Shown here: in pieces, positions 46,988-58,018 of the stretch
How the letters are laid out: each line of letters begins with the position of its first letter
Numbering within the stretch: position 1 is the stretch's first letter
Source: Mesodorylaimus sp. YZB2_4
Lineage: Eukaryota; Nematoda; Enoplea; Dorylaimida; Dorylaimidae
Direction: 5' to 3'
Length of the DNA: 64,000 nt
Assembly (NCBI GenBank): GCA_030248295.1
Contig: JASANH010001028.1
Coordinates: 186,001 to 250,000 of the forward strand
Position numbers and translations under genes: made by a program
Notes under the pieces: generated by a model
Database searches by the model: none
The model's input: the letters and a program-made list of their open reading frames with translations, nothing else
Told to the model about the DNA's origin: nothing

Positions 46988-48035
46988 TGCAACCCAAGTG
47001 GGTCAACCCAAATCCATTCTTCAAAAGTCAAACCCAACCAACAAAAACCCATGTTTTTTGAAAAAATTAACTAAAGCTGGAAAAACCACTTTTGTTCAGT
47101 CAAGTATGACAGTATTTTTGTGGGAATGCTATCATTCTTTACTAAACGACCTCAGGAAAAGCAATCTTGGCACAATGGCTTAACTCGAAAGTCTCCTCTG
47201 ATAGAGAAGTTTAAAGGTGAGGGGAAGAGTCTCCCCTGATTTTCCTAGTGCTCTGGGTAGCAAATTTTGACGGTGCACATAACCATGAAAGTCGACCTTG
47301 CGATGAATACATTTTTGAGCTATGAGGTGGCCACTCACATCTTCATCTACCTGCAGGAAGATCTCCAGAAATGCCAGAGGCAACTTGTGTAGCAGGGGAT
47401 TAAAACTGGCACGACCTCATATGACCACATTTTCAAGTTGGGTTTTTGGATTCCTTCAAAAACAGATCGCCAACCTGAGAAGTTTCCTTTTTTTGTGGGC
47501 CAAAGCCTGTTTTGCCGATAGCCGGCCAGCAGTCAAACCTTATGAGCAAGGCTGCGCGAGGAACAGCACACACAGCAGCGTCCCTCTGCGTGTCACCACT
47601 GCGAGCACCTCCGCGCGGGGGCATCCTGGACAGCACACCGACTTCCTCGGACGATGGCGGGCCGGCTTTGAACACTGTCGGTGTTCAGCAGCCGAGACTG
47701 TCTCCTCGTTTGGCCTCCGTCTCTCCACTCGGAGCGCCTAGGCGGTACCAGGTGAGTCACCCACGGCCTGGCCTGCAAGGTGCGAGGGTTTATGGTTCGC
47801 AAACAGACCTCCATCACCAGGGATCGAACCCCGGACGAGCCCAGCACTCGCTCCAAAGCAATATAGAGAGACGAATGCAGATCCGCTGCACCAACGCGCG
47901 GCCGCCCTGAGAAATTTCCTGCTCATATCTTAACTACTATTCTTTTTTGGAGCTGCAAGTTTCAAGTAACATGACCCCAGTTGAGGAATCAGTTTCACCA
48001 AGGCACTTACAAGCCCTGTCCCTCGAACAAGTAGA
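46988..48035 (+). mobile_element. AACCC-rich transposon, partial copy, split by a SINE
   Basis: Homologous to 53199-53860 over its length, for example AAAACCCATGTTTTTTGAAAAA, CCATTCTTTACTAA.CGACCT, AACTCGAAAGTCT, CATCTTCATCTACC and AACATGACCCCAG. The outer ends with the inverted repeat are missing. A family-A SINE (47489-47905) interrupts it, and homology resumes directly after. Confidence 0.75.
47489..47905 (-). mobile_element. SINE family A with 15-bp target duplication
   Basis: Minus-strand copy, complete from the head (CCGCGCGTTGGTGCAGCGG) through the B box GGGGTTCGATCCCTGG to the A-rich tail. Flanks CCTGAGAAGTTTCCT (47474-47488) and CCTGAGAAATTTCCT (47906-47920) are the target duplication. 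The related transposon at 53712-53727 reads ACTGAGAAGTATCCT once with nothing inserted, giving an empty site. Confidence 0.92.
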
Positions 48036-48545
48036 TGCATAGATGGGGGGGGGGCAAGCTAAGCGCCTACTCTCGACATTTTCATGCTTATTCTTCATTG
48101 GCAATGCGTGTATCTAGCGGGGTTGTGTAATGAACAAATCGTTCTCAGAGATTATCATATTATAGAAAGAACCTGATTTTTATTAAGGTCAATTGATTAA
48201 CTTCTATCCCTAAATTGAAAAAGGGCTCAGATAATTGCCATTCGCGTGTTCTGCCTGTAATAAACTACTAATAGCTCTTGTCTAAGCTTAAAATTGTTTT
48301 ATCGATCATTAATTATGCAAATTAGAGACAGAAAAGCTTTGCCAACAGAGGAAAAGATGATCATTCGGGTAGCGCTATTTGGCTTGTTAATGCTATAGGG
48401 TCGGATGCACGAGAACCTGCCTAGACCTTTTGAACATTGATGATCGACTGAGAAGCTGCTGACCAAAGTACTGTATGTGGATAGCGGGGACCCTTCCATT
48501 TGTCGGAACGATTAAAATATCCAACAAGATTTTTCGTTTTGAAAA
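48036..48545. other. Short intergenic stretch upstream of the GPCR
   Basis: No gene. Presumably holds the receptor's 5' flank. No clear promoter motif identified. Confidence 0.4.
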
Positions 48546-49553
48546 ATGGCCGACAATACGACTTGTTCATTTCTGGCCTCTGAAGTGAATCGCCACATTA
48601 TTAGTCAAATATCCTTTGCCGCCCTTTTCTGTTTCAGACCGGTCACACTTTTGTTTGATATTGTTGGGCACGTGCTTTGTTTTTTGGCTTCCTATAAAAA
48701 ACAAAAAGAAAATAACTTATATTCTTTTCAATTCTATGAAAGCATTGTGAAATGCTTAGATACTTTCGGCAGTTTTTTCTGTTTGTTTTTCTTTCAATGG
48801 TTTTCGGGTCCGGCAGGCAGCGAAGGTGCCGTGTGGTATCGTAGCAATTACGTCCTCATATAGATTACGGCAAAGCTGTCTCTGACCGTCTACGATATGA
48901 CAGCCAGTATCAAACTGTTCACTTCAGTGGCTATGGCTATCGATCGATGGTTTGCCATGGCCAGACCAATGACCTATAGGAATCTGAACAGGGTCAAGTG
49001 GGAAGCAACCGCGATCACTGGTGCTGTGTGCACTGGGATTGGAACGAGTATGTACGGGCTGTGGTATTACGATCCTGCCAGTTCTACAACCCCTGGTTTG
49101 TACACGATGAAACTGAATTTGGCCTTCACAAAAAGTGATTTGGCTTACGTTTTGCTTACGCTGCGCACATTTCTTTTCTTGCAAGCTCTGATTATTTTAA
49201 TGGCTTGCGGGGCGCGGATTGTGAAGTTGCACAAGGAAAGAAAAGCTAAAATAGCTGATATGACAATATCTGGCGGTGAGCTGGCGAAAGAAAGAGCGCG
49301 TAGGGCAACTGAAAAAACGCTTTTTATTTTGACACTTTTCAAATCTTGTCAAATTATGAATGAGTTCATTATCAAAATCCTTCAAGTTGGTTCGGTTACT
49401 TTCAAACCTGGGTTTGCTTCTTGCGAAAATGGATTGTTCTCTGCAGTGAGGAATATGGAGATCGCATGGATAAATAGTTTGGATTTTTATGTCATGGTGA
49501 CAGTGAGTAAGCAGTTCAGAGGTATTATTAGGAAGGGAATAAACAAGGGGTGA
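48546..49553 (+). pseudogene. GPCR intact except for one in-frame TAG
   Basis: The frame 48546-49553 is continuous (335 codons plus stop) except for TAG at codon 106 (48861-48863). The context YRSNYVLI-stop-ITAKL aligns with FTSNYTLMWISARI of the cluster receptors, so the stop stands where they have tryptophan. TGG to TAG is a single base change. All seven helices are otherwise open, with MAIDRWFAMARPMTYRN at the end of helix 3, a DR-containing motif closer to canonical than in the minus-strand paralogues. Helix 6 follows EKTLFILTLFKSC. Sequence identity to the cluster is low, so this is an old branch that stayed intact until recently. The downstream ATG at 48897 would lose TM1-TM3. Readthrough or a heterozygous allele are alternatives to loss. 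Confidence 0.75.
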
Positions 49554-50415
49554 CTGGTCTTAAAAAGGGCTTATGCTCACGTTCTGTCATACAGCACAAA
49601 GGGGCATTGCAGAGTGTGGAATTCCACACCTTGCTACAGCTGCGGTCCGAGGAAAGCGTACAAATTTACATTGGAATGCGCGTATTTATAGACATGCTGT
49701 TCAAGTCTACAAGTTTATCAATTTTTGAGAGCTTAGTGTCCAAATTTCTTTGCTTTATAATTTTGTATCACGCCCCTTAATGGGCAAACCGCGCTTGGTT
49801 CAAATCAGAGTAAAACTGAATTGAACATACTGTGCGTATGTAGAACTAGAATTAACACAAAGATAAATAGCAAACATCGTGATCGCTGTGGTTCGTGCTA
49901 GTCCTTCATCTTTTGCCAGTACACTATCGCACCTACTGTATGTACAGCAGTTGTTTGTGCTGACGACGAATGACTTGAAAATTTTGGTATTTAGACTCAG
50001 TGTTGGTATGAAAAGAGTCGAACAGGATTAATCGTGCATGCTGAATGTATGCTATGTAATAGGTACAGTGCTGTGTACCCAATAGTCTCTGCATATTTAT
50101 TCTGCTGTCCAATATACTTGCTACAGTAAGATAGAAGTTATATTTTGGCACATTCTATCCTGACTAATTGTATTTTGGCTTTGCGCAAAAAATGACTTTG
50201 GAGAAACAGAGATCGATGTTCACAATTCATAGTCAGCCCTTTTTGCAGTGTCTCTGGATAGTTTCTCGATAAATGGTACGAGCTGGCCGATTCTCGCTGG
50301 CTGTCAATGACAACATTACAGTTTACTGGTCGTGGGGACATGACGTCGTACAGAAGTGCATCTATTACTTTTAGAAGACATCCCTGAAGGGAAATGAAGG
50401 TTTGAGCGGCCTGTC
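49554..50415. other. Intergenic, no gene recognised
   Basis: Nothing supported. Ends at the target duplication of the nested SINE. Confidence 0.45.
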
Positions 50416-50795
50416 AGTTATTCGCCATAAGCAGCCGCGTTGGTGCAGCTGTTCGGCATTCGTCTCTCCGTATTGCTTGAGAGCGAGTGGCTGCACTCGT
50501 CCCGGGCTCGATCTTGGTGATGGAGGTCAGTTTGAGAACCATAAACCCTCGCTTACCTTGCACGCCAGGCCGTGCTTGTCACCCAGTATCGGAGTGGAGA
50601 GACGGAAGCCGAATGAGGAGACAGACTCGACTGTTGAACACTGGCAGGGTTCAAAGCCCATTCGCAAATGTCCGGAGAAGTCGGTGTCCTGTACAGGATG
50701 CCCTCGCGTGGAGGTGCTTCGAGTGGAGACACGCAGGGGACGCTGCTGTGTGTGCTAGTCCCCGCACAGCATTGCTTACAAGGTTTGACTGCCGG

Positions 50796-52863
50796 TGTCG
50801 CGTAAAAAAGGTGTCCGGATCGTAATGTGTCCGGGCGGACGCTTTTCGACATCGTAATGTGTCCGGCGGACGCATTACGACGGGTTCAGCCCCTGTCGTA
50901 ATAAGTCCGGGGTCATCGAAATGTGTCCGCTTGCTAAATTAGGGAAATCAAACGAAGGACACGCCAAAAGCCTCACAGAAAAGGTCGAATTATAAAAGAG
51001 CAAAGGCATAGCCAAATCGCACTGACCCTGGAATGAGTACTTATTAATGACTTTATTTAATAATGGAATATCCGTACTGATAAGTTGTGATACATCGCCC
51101 CGTTTGACGAGCTCCTCATTAGCGTTGATACAGTTTTGGAAAAAAGATTCAGTTTCAGTTTCAGTTAAGTTAACTGAATCTCCGAATAGATTCAGTTTCA
51201 GTTACAGTTAACTGGATCTCAAAAGATTTAGTTAATTGAATTTAACTGAATGATTCAGTTTTTCCTTAAAAAGCATTTCGCATCAAGATGTGAACACTTG
51301 ACAAGAACAATCTCCACTTTTCTGTATCCAAATAACTACTCTTCCGAATTTCAGACTTTAAACAGCTCACAAGGCGCAGTGAAGACCAAAGTCAACACCA
51401 GAGGGTCCTTTACGAGCACAGCGATGCACGACCATGTCTCAACAGTCCACCCGCCAACAAATCCGCGGACAGACCAAGTACCTGAACCTTGTAACCGTTC
51501 TCATTCTAATGCCATAGCTCATGATTGTAATTTCTTTTGGTCCAAAAGAAAGCTCTGCGCAAAATATTTAGCTCGTCAGGCCAACTACTCAGCAGAGGTC
51601 AGCGGCCGAAGTCCTGCAAATTTTTGGAAACATTTTCGCTTCGTCGGGTCGTCTGTGCAAAAAAATTCAGAACCAGAAGCCTGGAAGACGGATCCAAAGC
51701 CCATAGCCTGAACAGCGGGTTTAGAAGAGCCCTGCGAGTGTTTCTCAAATTTCTGTCGCCTCGCAACACACGAATTTAAGAAGCCCGCAAGATTTTAGGA
51801 GCTGACCGCTGCTGACGATAACATGAAGTAAGCATGTCAAGTTTAACTTACTGGTTGGTAAAGCTTTCTAAGATCAAGAAGATGTAACTTTAAAATGTTT
51901 GTAATAAAATGATTGAAACTGAAGGAACCCTTTTTCATAAACTGTAGTTACTTTTATTTGATGATACTGTACCGACTGCTTTTCAACATGGGCCTCGCCT
52001 AGCTTATAACTCTTTCACTCGGCGCTAGCCTGCTGGAAATGATGAAGCACTACAATATTCGTGAAGATTTTGCAACTTCTCTCTACCTTTGAACCAAAAT
52101 TCGAATGGATCGATTTTTTTAAGATAACTAGCGTTTCAAGAATAACAGAATACACCTCCAACTGGCGATTAAGATGATTTGAAACAGCAATTCGCCTAGC
52201 TGCGTTTCGTTTCTCTTTGAGATCTGCACGAACATCCGCATACAGATTACTAATTTTCAAAAGAGTAGTAACTCGAAAACTGAATTTAACTGATTCTAAA
52301 AAGATTCAGTTACAGTTAAATTCAGTTTTGGCGAGGAGATTCAGTTTCAGTTTCAGTTAACTGTAACAACGCTACTCCTCATTCAAAAGGCTTGTTAGAC
52401 ATTTTAAAAACAAGAATGCTGTAATACCAAAACGCTGAAATAAGTTTTTCTTTTGTGTGCAGTGTGGTAGAGCGCAGTATATGCTACGGCAAAGTGTGAA
52501 CTAGTACTGATACTAATGAGCTATTCAGGAGCATATGCTCGCATATCAATTAGTTCTGACCTGATTGCTGATTATTTATAAGTGTGATCTTTGTCAAACA
52601 CAGTGATGAATTTGGAAACCCGGGACAAGCTACAGTAACTACAGCGTAGTGGCATAACTAGATAGACATAACCAATAAAAAGCTTGGAAAAGGCAAATCG
52701 TGTTGTCATGGAGGAGAAACAATGTCTATTTTGGTCGGACACATTACGATTACTCCGGACACATTTCGACACATTACGATGTGTTGTAATGTGTCCGGTC
52801 CGGTCGGACACATTACGGGAATGTGGTCGTCTGGTGTCCGTAATGACACATTACGTCATGACA
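50796..52863. mobile_element. GTGTCCGG-rich transposon inside a SINE
   Basis: Begins TGTCGCGTAAAAAAGGTGTC and ends ATTACGTCATGACA. Both end zones are filled with CGTAATGTGTCCGG units in both orientations (50810-50935 and 52728-52862). The flanks are CCGG on both sides, a possible 4-bp target duplication, though the site in the SINE itself contains GGCCGG so this is not certain. Net of the inner insertion it is about 0.8 kb. Superfamily is not assigned and no transposase is seen. Confidence 0.7.
51120..52374. mobile_element. hAT-like transposon nested in the GTGTCCGG element
   Basis: A 1255-bp element with terminal inverted repeats TAGCGTTGATACAG and (complement of the right end) TAGCGTTGTTACAG, flanked by a perfect 8-bp repeat CTCCTCAT (51112-51119 and 52375-52382). 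Subterminal zones carry many TTCAGTTTCAGTTAACTG-like units (51146-51260 and 52275-52360). The middle contains CAAAAGAAAGCTCTGCGCAA and neighbouring sequence also found in the 57088 element. No transposase frame. Confidence 0.85.
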
Positions 52864-52927
52864 CCGGCTATGGGCAAAAGGGGCTTCGGCCCACAAAAAT
52901 TTAAAAAAAAAGTTATTCGCCATAGCA

Positions 52928-53155
52928 ACCGCTAACAAACTCTTCAAAAAGCAGCCTAGATTTATGTGTCCCCCGTTCAGTTTATTAGGGCTTTCTAATT
53001 TGATTGAATGGGATCGCCCACACACACAGAACATCTCAGGTTAGATGGACGATTAGGTGCCGCATTAGGGAGCGAGATGGCTGAGGGTGAATCTTACGAT
53101 GGCTGAAATACTCGTTCATACTGACAATATCAGTTCTTGTCTCTGTCTCAAGCCA
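52928..53155. other. Short spacer between transposons
   Basis: No feature recognised. Confidence 0.4.
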
Positions 53156-54634
53156 GGTCCGTCCATGGGTTCACAGTTCGACCCAAACCCAACCCAAATA
53201 TTTTGAAGTCGAACCCAACCCAAAACTCGACCCATTCGCAAGTGAGCCCCTAACCCAGCCCATAAAAACCCATAGTTTTTTAAAAAATTGACTAAAACCC
53301 CTAAAACCAGGTTTGTTCAGTGAAGTATTATTATCAATATGACGCACATTTTCGTGAAAATGCTACCATTCTTTACTAAGCGACCTGACGGAAAGCAGTT
53401 CGCATGGTGGCTTTACTCGAAAGTCTTCCTCCAGAGAGAAGTTGTGAGGTTATTGGAAGAGTCTCCCCTGGCCTCTTCACGGCACTGGGTAGCACATTTT
53501 GACGCTGCATTTTGACTCTGAAAGTTAACCTTACGATAACCACATTTCTGAGCGGTTGATTGAGTCGTGCCCACTCGCATCTTCATCTACCATCAGAAAG
53601 ATCTCCAGAGATACCAGAAGCAACTTGTCAGCGGGTGATAAACTGGCGTGAGCCAATCTGACTGCATCCATAAATTCAGTTTTTGGACTCCTAAAAAAAA
53701 CAACCGGAGAACTGAGAAGTATCCTGCTCATACCTCAACGACCATTCCCTTTTCGACCTGCAAGTCACAAATAACATGACCCCAGCTGAGGGACCATTTC
53801 CACCAGGGCACTTATCGTATCTTACAAGCCCTGTTCCTCGAACAAGGAGATGCTGGTCTCCCATCATCGTATTCACCCGTCAATAGAGCGGCAGTGGCTC
53901 ACGTCAGTTCAGGCGGCTACGCTAGATTTCGGGGTCTCAGGGGGCCAACAACTGTAAATATGCTATAATTTAGAGCTTAAGGATGAGCGCCAATCGCCCG
54001 AACGGGGTTGGGGTGCGGGGGCTAGAGGCAAAATTTCTGCAAAATTGGCCTCTCGCAGACATAAATCGCAGAATCGCAGAATTTCTGACTAGTCTATAAA
54101 TAAATTTGCAGGAAATACCTGCTTCAAGGCAATAAATCACTCTCTAAACCCAGCCGAAAAACTCAAACCCACCCGTTGTCAAAAAAGCAAGAGGCTTTTT
54201 TGACCGACCAAGCTTTAAAACTTTCAAAATTAGGAATTGACTGACCTGATCTCTGACTGCGAGTCGTCAAGAGATCAAGTTGGAGCTCGATTTCACCTGC
54301 TGACAGACGATTTCTCAGTTCCGTCAGTCAGACTGACATGTCGAATCAGACTAGCTAGAGGCACTGGGTACGGTTTTTTTGCAGCACTAGGATCTGTCGA
54401 TTTGAAACCAACAGACATCATGCGGCAGTGGCTTCAAAAACGCTGTGCTGATCAGCCACATACTCACGCTGACGAATAAGGCAACCCAAGTAGAAAGTGG
54501 TTTTTTTTTGCGTCGAGTTCGAAAAATGGTCAACCTCCACAACCCAAAACATCCCTGTCTAAAGACCCGACCCAGCTTAACCCAAAAACCCCAAAAAATG
54601 GGTTGGGTTTTGTGACCCAATGTCGGACCTCTTA
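53156..54634 (+). mobile_element. AACCC-rich transposon, near-complete copy
   Basis: The left end AGGTCCGTCCATGGGTTCAC and the right end TGTGACCCAATGTCGGACCT are imperfect inverted repeats. Next to both lie CAACCC/GGGTTG-rich zones (53185-53275 and 54540-54625). Flanking TCTCAAGC and TCTTAAGT could be an eroded 8-bp duplication (6 of 8), which would make it hAT-like. The AGGTCCG terminus resembles that of the XRN2-intron elements. A partial copy is at 46988-48035. No transposase is visible. Confidence 0.65.
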
Positions 54635-55220
54635 AGTAATGTCTTAATAGCATGTGTGCGACTCAACCAGGTGTACCTCCTTGAGGCGATGCTTGGTAAT
54701 AGTAAAATGACATAACATGAAAAGAGATGCAACATTGGGAACTTTCTTGGGACTTTCTTGGGAACTGCCTCGATTCTGTGTTAGCACATAAATTGACCTC
54801 CCCTGTAACCCTCGTGCTTGTCGAGGTCGAGTCGAGAGAGAGAGAGTAAGCACTACTTCCCTGGCTGGGAGACGTCAACCCCTTGGGTTGATGCTCAAGC
54901 CATTGGTAGTCGCAAGACTTGCCTGCGCCAGGTCGGAGTTTTTGTTCCACAGTCTTCGGTCTGCAGGCTGCCACCTACGCCTGCCAGGCTTGGTTAAACT
55001 CCTACCGCCTGGGAACAATCAACTAATGGATGCTAAATGTCCTCAGACAAAGAATAGGTCCCACACAGTGTAGATTCCTAGTTCACTGTTTCCGGGCTAT
55101 CCAGTTTCCGTTTAATATGCACGCTTTTACAATGCATGGAGTTCTGTTCTTCGCCCCCCCCCCCATTTCATATGGCTGTATTTAATTTATTGCATAATCA
55201 GAATTAAAATAAACTGCCTT
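54635..55220. other. Spacer with dispersed repeat D and poly-C
   Basis: Contains repeat D copy 2, a (GA)n run at 54834-54847 and a run of about 12 C at 55156-55167. The segment 55170-55220 precedes the ionotropic-receptor start. Confidence 0.5.
54836..55020 (-). repeat. Dispersed repeat D, copy 2
   Basis: The reverse complement aligns with 39826-40020 in XRN2 intron 19 (see that entry). The match is strongest over CTGGGAGACGTCAACC and CTTGCCTGCGCCAGGTCGGA. No target duplication seen. Confidence 0.65.
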
Positions 55221-56618
55221 TTGTGTCAACAATTTCCACTTGTCGAAAGTCCAACGATGTTATTCGAACACTCCCAAGTGCAGTGGGAAGTTGGTTCGAT
55301 CTGTGGCCTCGAATCTTATTTTAATTTAGCTGTTAAAATGGCTTTAAAATTCGGGGTCATATATGAATATCCTTCCATCACACACTGCGCCCTCAAGGCT
55401 AGCTGCGATAAGCGTGGCTACCACATCGATGCCGCTCGTATTATCTGTTCGATTTGGAAGCTGAACTGCTCGTTTGGATGGTACAATGGTAGTTATTTCG
55501 GTGATGCCAGTGAGGAAGGCGTTGGAACGGGATTAGTTGGGGCGATACAACGAGGCGAATTCGAAGCATCTATGCCCGTCGTGACACCGACTTACAACCG
55601 ACTTAAAGCTGTAGATTTTAGCAGAATTTATGAAATGGTTGATATCATCGCTGTGACCAGGGCACCACCAATTTTAGACCAAGACATAGATTTGAGTACG
55701 TTGCACGCATTCCGATGGCCGGTCTGGATTTGTTTTGTGATCCTCTTTTATTCACTTTGCATCTGCATCTATGTAATTCTTAGAATTTATGGCGGTCCAT
55801 CGTCAACTGGTAATTTTTCACATTCATTTCTGGAAGTATGTTTTTTGTTTGTCATGAGTAATATTGCGGAATTAGGAAGAAAAATTGTGTCGATTCGACT
55901 CCTGAACTGTTTGTGGCTTTTCTCAATTATCATTCTGGGAAGTGCATACGGGGGTGCATTGTTTTCTTTGAAACTATTAACCAAATATGACGTGCCATAT
56001 ACGGATATGGATTCATTTGTTCGGTGCATTGAAAAAGGGCAGTGTCGTCTTCTTGCACCATCGCTGTCAAATAGCATGATTCAGCGGCTGAGCTCACCTG
56101 ACAATGAACTCGGTGCAAGAATAAAGAAAAGTTTAAGATACAATCCCATTCGAATTGAATCGAATTACGACGGGGTCAGTGAAGTAATTTTGAAAGAAAA
56201 GCAACAAAACTTAGTCATGGTTGGCTCTAAAACTGTCCTATATTCCATGATTGATGGAAATAAAGGATGTAAATTTTACACGCTCGATCTTCCAATTAGC
56301 GAAATGAGAGCTTTCGCAATAAGAAAAAATTCTACCTACTTGAAAATTTTAAATAAAGCGATCTCGATGTTTCGCGACCACGGCTTACAACAGGCACTAA
56401 GGATTTCTTACAATAGCCAGACGATGTGCGATGAACCGTGGGCCAAACATACTGGCAGACCAAAAACACAGTCGGAAAGGAAGAATGATACATTAGTGTC
56501 GATGGCAACACTTTTCATATTTTATAAAGTCGGTTTATTGTTAGCTGTGGGAGTTTTTGTTTTAGAACGCCTTAATTTTCGCGTTGTGTGGTACCATTTG
56601 GAATTGGTGATTGCCTGA
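55221..56618 (+). CDS. Ionotropic receptor (variant iGluR), single exon
   Basis: A 465-residue frame with the core layout of a glutamate-receptor-type channel lacking the amino-terminal domain. Ligand-binding lobe S1 covers about 40-165, including GLVGAIQRGEFEASM and RLKAVDFSRIYE. M1 is at about 167-190 (PVWICFVILFYSLC), the pore region at 200-220, and M3 at 225-253 with SAYGGALFSLKLLTKYD in place of SYTANLAAFLT. S2 covers 258-405 and M4 about 428-449. The S1 region lacks the standard glutamate-binding Arg/Thr block in obvious form, typical of divergent IRs that sense odorants, tastants or other cues. It would act in sensory membranes, probably with a co-receptor. The first 40 residues are atypical, so the true start could be the Met at 40 or an upstream exon. 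A TSPG-free C-terminal tail follows M4. Function as chemoreceptor is inferred from family. Confidence 0.85.
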   Translation: MCQQFPLVESPTMLFEHSQVQWEVGSICGLESYFNLAVKMALKFGVIYEYPSITHCALKASCDKRGYHIDAARIICSIWKLNCSFGWYNGSYFGDASEEGVGTGLVGAIQRGEFEASMPVVTPTYNRLKAVDFSRIYEMVDIIAVTRAPPILDQDIDLSTLHAFRWPVWICFVILFYSLCICIYVILRIYGGPSSTGNFSHSFLEVCFLFVMSNIAELGRKIVSIRLLNCLWLFSIIILGSAYGGALFSLKLLTKYDVPYTDMDSFVRCIEKGQCRLLAPSLSNSMIQRLSSPDNELGARIKKSLRYNPIRIESNYDGVSEVILKEKQQNLVMVGSKTVLYSMIDGNKGCKFYTLDLPISEMRAFAIRKNSTYLKILNKAISMFRDHGLQQALRISYNSQTMCDEPWAKHTGRPKTQSERKNDTLVSMATLFIFYKVGLLLAVGVFVLERLNFRVVWYHLELVIA

Positions 56619-57079
56619 ATTTATCAAAAAGTAAATTCAGTCACGAAGGTATATGTTTTATACCACTGTTCCACTGCCTTTCAGAAATTTTGAAACCATA
56701 CAAAAATTTTGATCTTTCTTACGATAGTTATAATGAAGTTGTGAGATGTCCGTTGTCTATGAAGTTTGAATGTGGCGCCAATTCGTTGTATGTGCCTCAT
56801 GGTCAGGTATGTCCACGTGTGTGCGCGAGAGCACTGCGTGGTAGGCAGAGTTGCAAAGCCGAGTTGCTTGCTCGCTCTTAGTCTTTCGATGATTGTTGTG
56901 TCTTAAGTGAATTACTTGAGTACAGTTGGGCGTATCGGGTCACGTGGTTGGTCCAGCCCCACCAGTAATGAACCCTTGGAAAATTGGTAATACTCCGGCC
57001 TAGTTGCGGTCCTCATACCGTAGCTGTGAGATAGGAGCCTGGTAGCGTAAGACAGCATTGTTACATAGCCTCAGAGGGT
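56619..57079. other. 3' flank of the ionotropic receptor
   Basis: No gene recognised. No canonical AATAAA within the first 250 bases. Confidence 0.4.
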
Positions 57080-57087
57080 CCTGGATA

Positions 57088-58010
57088 TCACAGCCGGATC
57101 GGATCGGATCCCATCCGATTGCATATCCAATCCAAAAAATCACCATCCAAAAATTCGGATCGTATCATCTGATCTGAACTATCTGATTCAACATTCTAAG
57201 CCAATGTTGTTTGCAATCACCCCCGGAAAACTATTGCGCAATTTTTCTTCAACCACTTTAGTGTAATGAATGAGATGAGATCAATATTTTGCATTGATGC
57301 TTCCATTTTTTTTCTTCTATTCAAGAGTTACAAAGTCGTCTTATCAACATTGCTATTTGAGACATAAGAAAACATGGATGACTCAAAAGGGAACATCGCC
57401 AACCATTAACTCAAACTTTATGAAACTAAAAATTGTAATTTGTTATTGTTCTCAGGTGCAAAAGAAAGCTCTGCAAAATATCAGAGGCATCTGGCCAAGT
57501 GATCAGCAGTGGCAGTGGCCAAAAGTCCTAAAAATGTTTTAATTCTTGTACTCTAGGAACCTCAGCGCTGAGAAAAACATGCAGGATTCTTTCCGAACTC
57601 AGTTTTCAGCTTTCGGGCTTCAAGTTTAAGCTTCCAAGACTCAGGTTTCAGGTTTGTTCTCAAAAAACCCTTAAAGTCCAGAAGACTTTTAAAAATTCCT
57701 AGGACTTCAGGCGCTGCCCATTTGGCCTGAGAGCTTTCTTTTGCACTTAGAGACAAATTACCATTTTTGACTTTGCAAAGTCCACGCAACGGATGGCTAA
57801 TTGATGAGCAGCATGGATCTTCTTTACTTTATCAGCTTATAAAGCACAGCAGATCCACGATGAACATATGCGGCAAGGCGTGTGCCATGCGGAGCAACCT
57901 TTCGAAAAAAGTTGATGCGTTATCGATTGCTGACAAAAATTACAAGTATTTCGCATGATCCGATCCGAACTGATCTGAAATTTTCCCTATCCGATCCAAT
58001 CCGGCCTTGA
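57088..58010. mobile_element. hAT-like foldback transposon rich in GGATCGGAT
   Basis: A 923-bp element flanked by a perfect 8-bp repeat CCTGGATA (57080-57087 and 58011-58018). Ends TCACAGCCGGATCGG and, complemented, TCAAGGCCGGATTGG match at 12 of 15. Subterminal GGATCGGAT/ATCCGATCC units occur on both sides. The inside contains an inverted duplication: the block starting GTGCAAAAGAAAGCTCT at about 57451 recurs complemented near 57750. A decayed relative is at 21480-22030. No transposase. Confidence 0.8.
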
Positions 58011-58018
58011 CCTGGATA

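Larger units (their letters stand above)
50434..52910 (+). mobile_element. SINE family A split by a 2-kb insertion
   Basis: The SINE head and body run from 50434 to about 50795 (CCGCGTTGGTGCAGC ... AAGGTTTGACTGC). The remaining 3' end, CGGCTATGGGCAAAAGGGGC with TTCGGCCCACAAAAA and tail, lies at 52864-52910. Flanking AGTTATTCGCCATAAGCA (50416-50433) and AGTTATTCGCCATAGCA (52911-52927) are the SINE's own target duplication, so the two parts are one SINE. Between them sits the element 50796-52863. Confidence 0.9.

Noticed and set aside
47433-47926. Several overlapping ORFs of 60-140 codons as genes
   Set aside because: They lie entirely within a GC-rich SINE whose target duplication and empty site are visible. 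The same holds for ORFs in the other SINE copies.
24514-49553. Alternative genetic code or selenocysteine to explain TGA and TAG inside receptors
   Set aside because: XRN2, the IR and the intact GPCRs use no internal TAG or TGA over thousands of codons, and XRN2 ends on TGA. Two isolated stops are better explained as mutations or allele/sequence effects.
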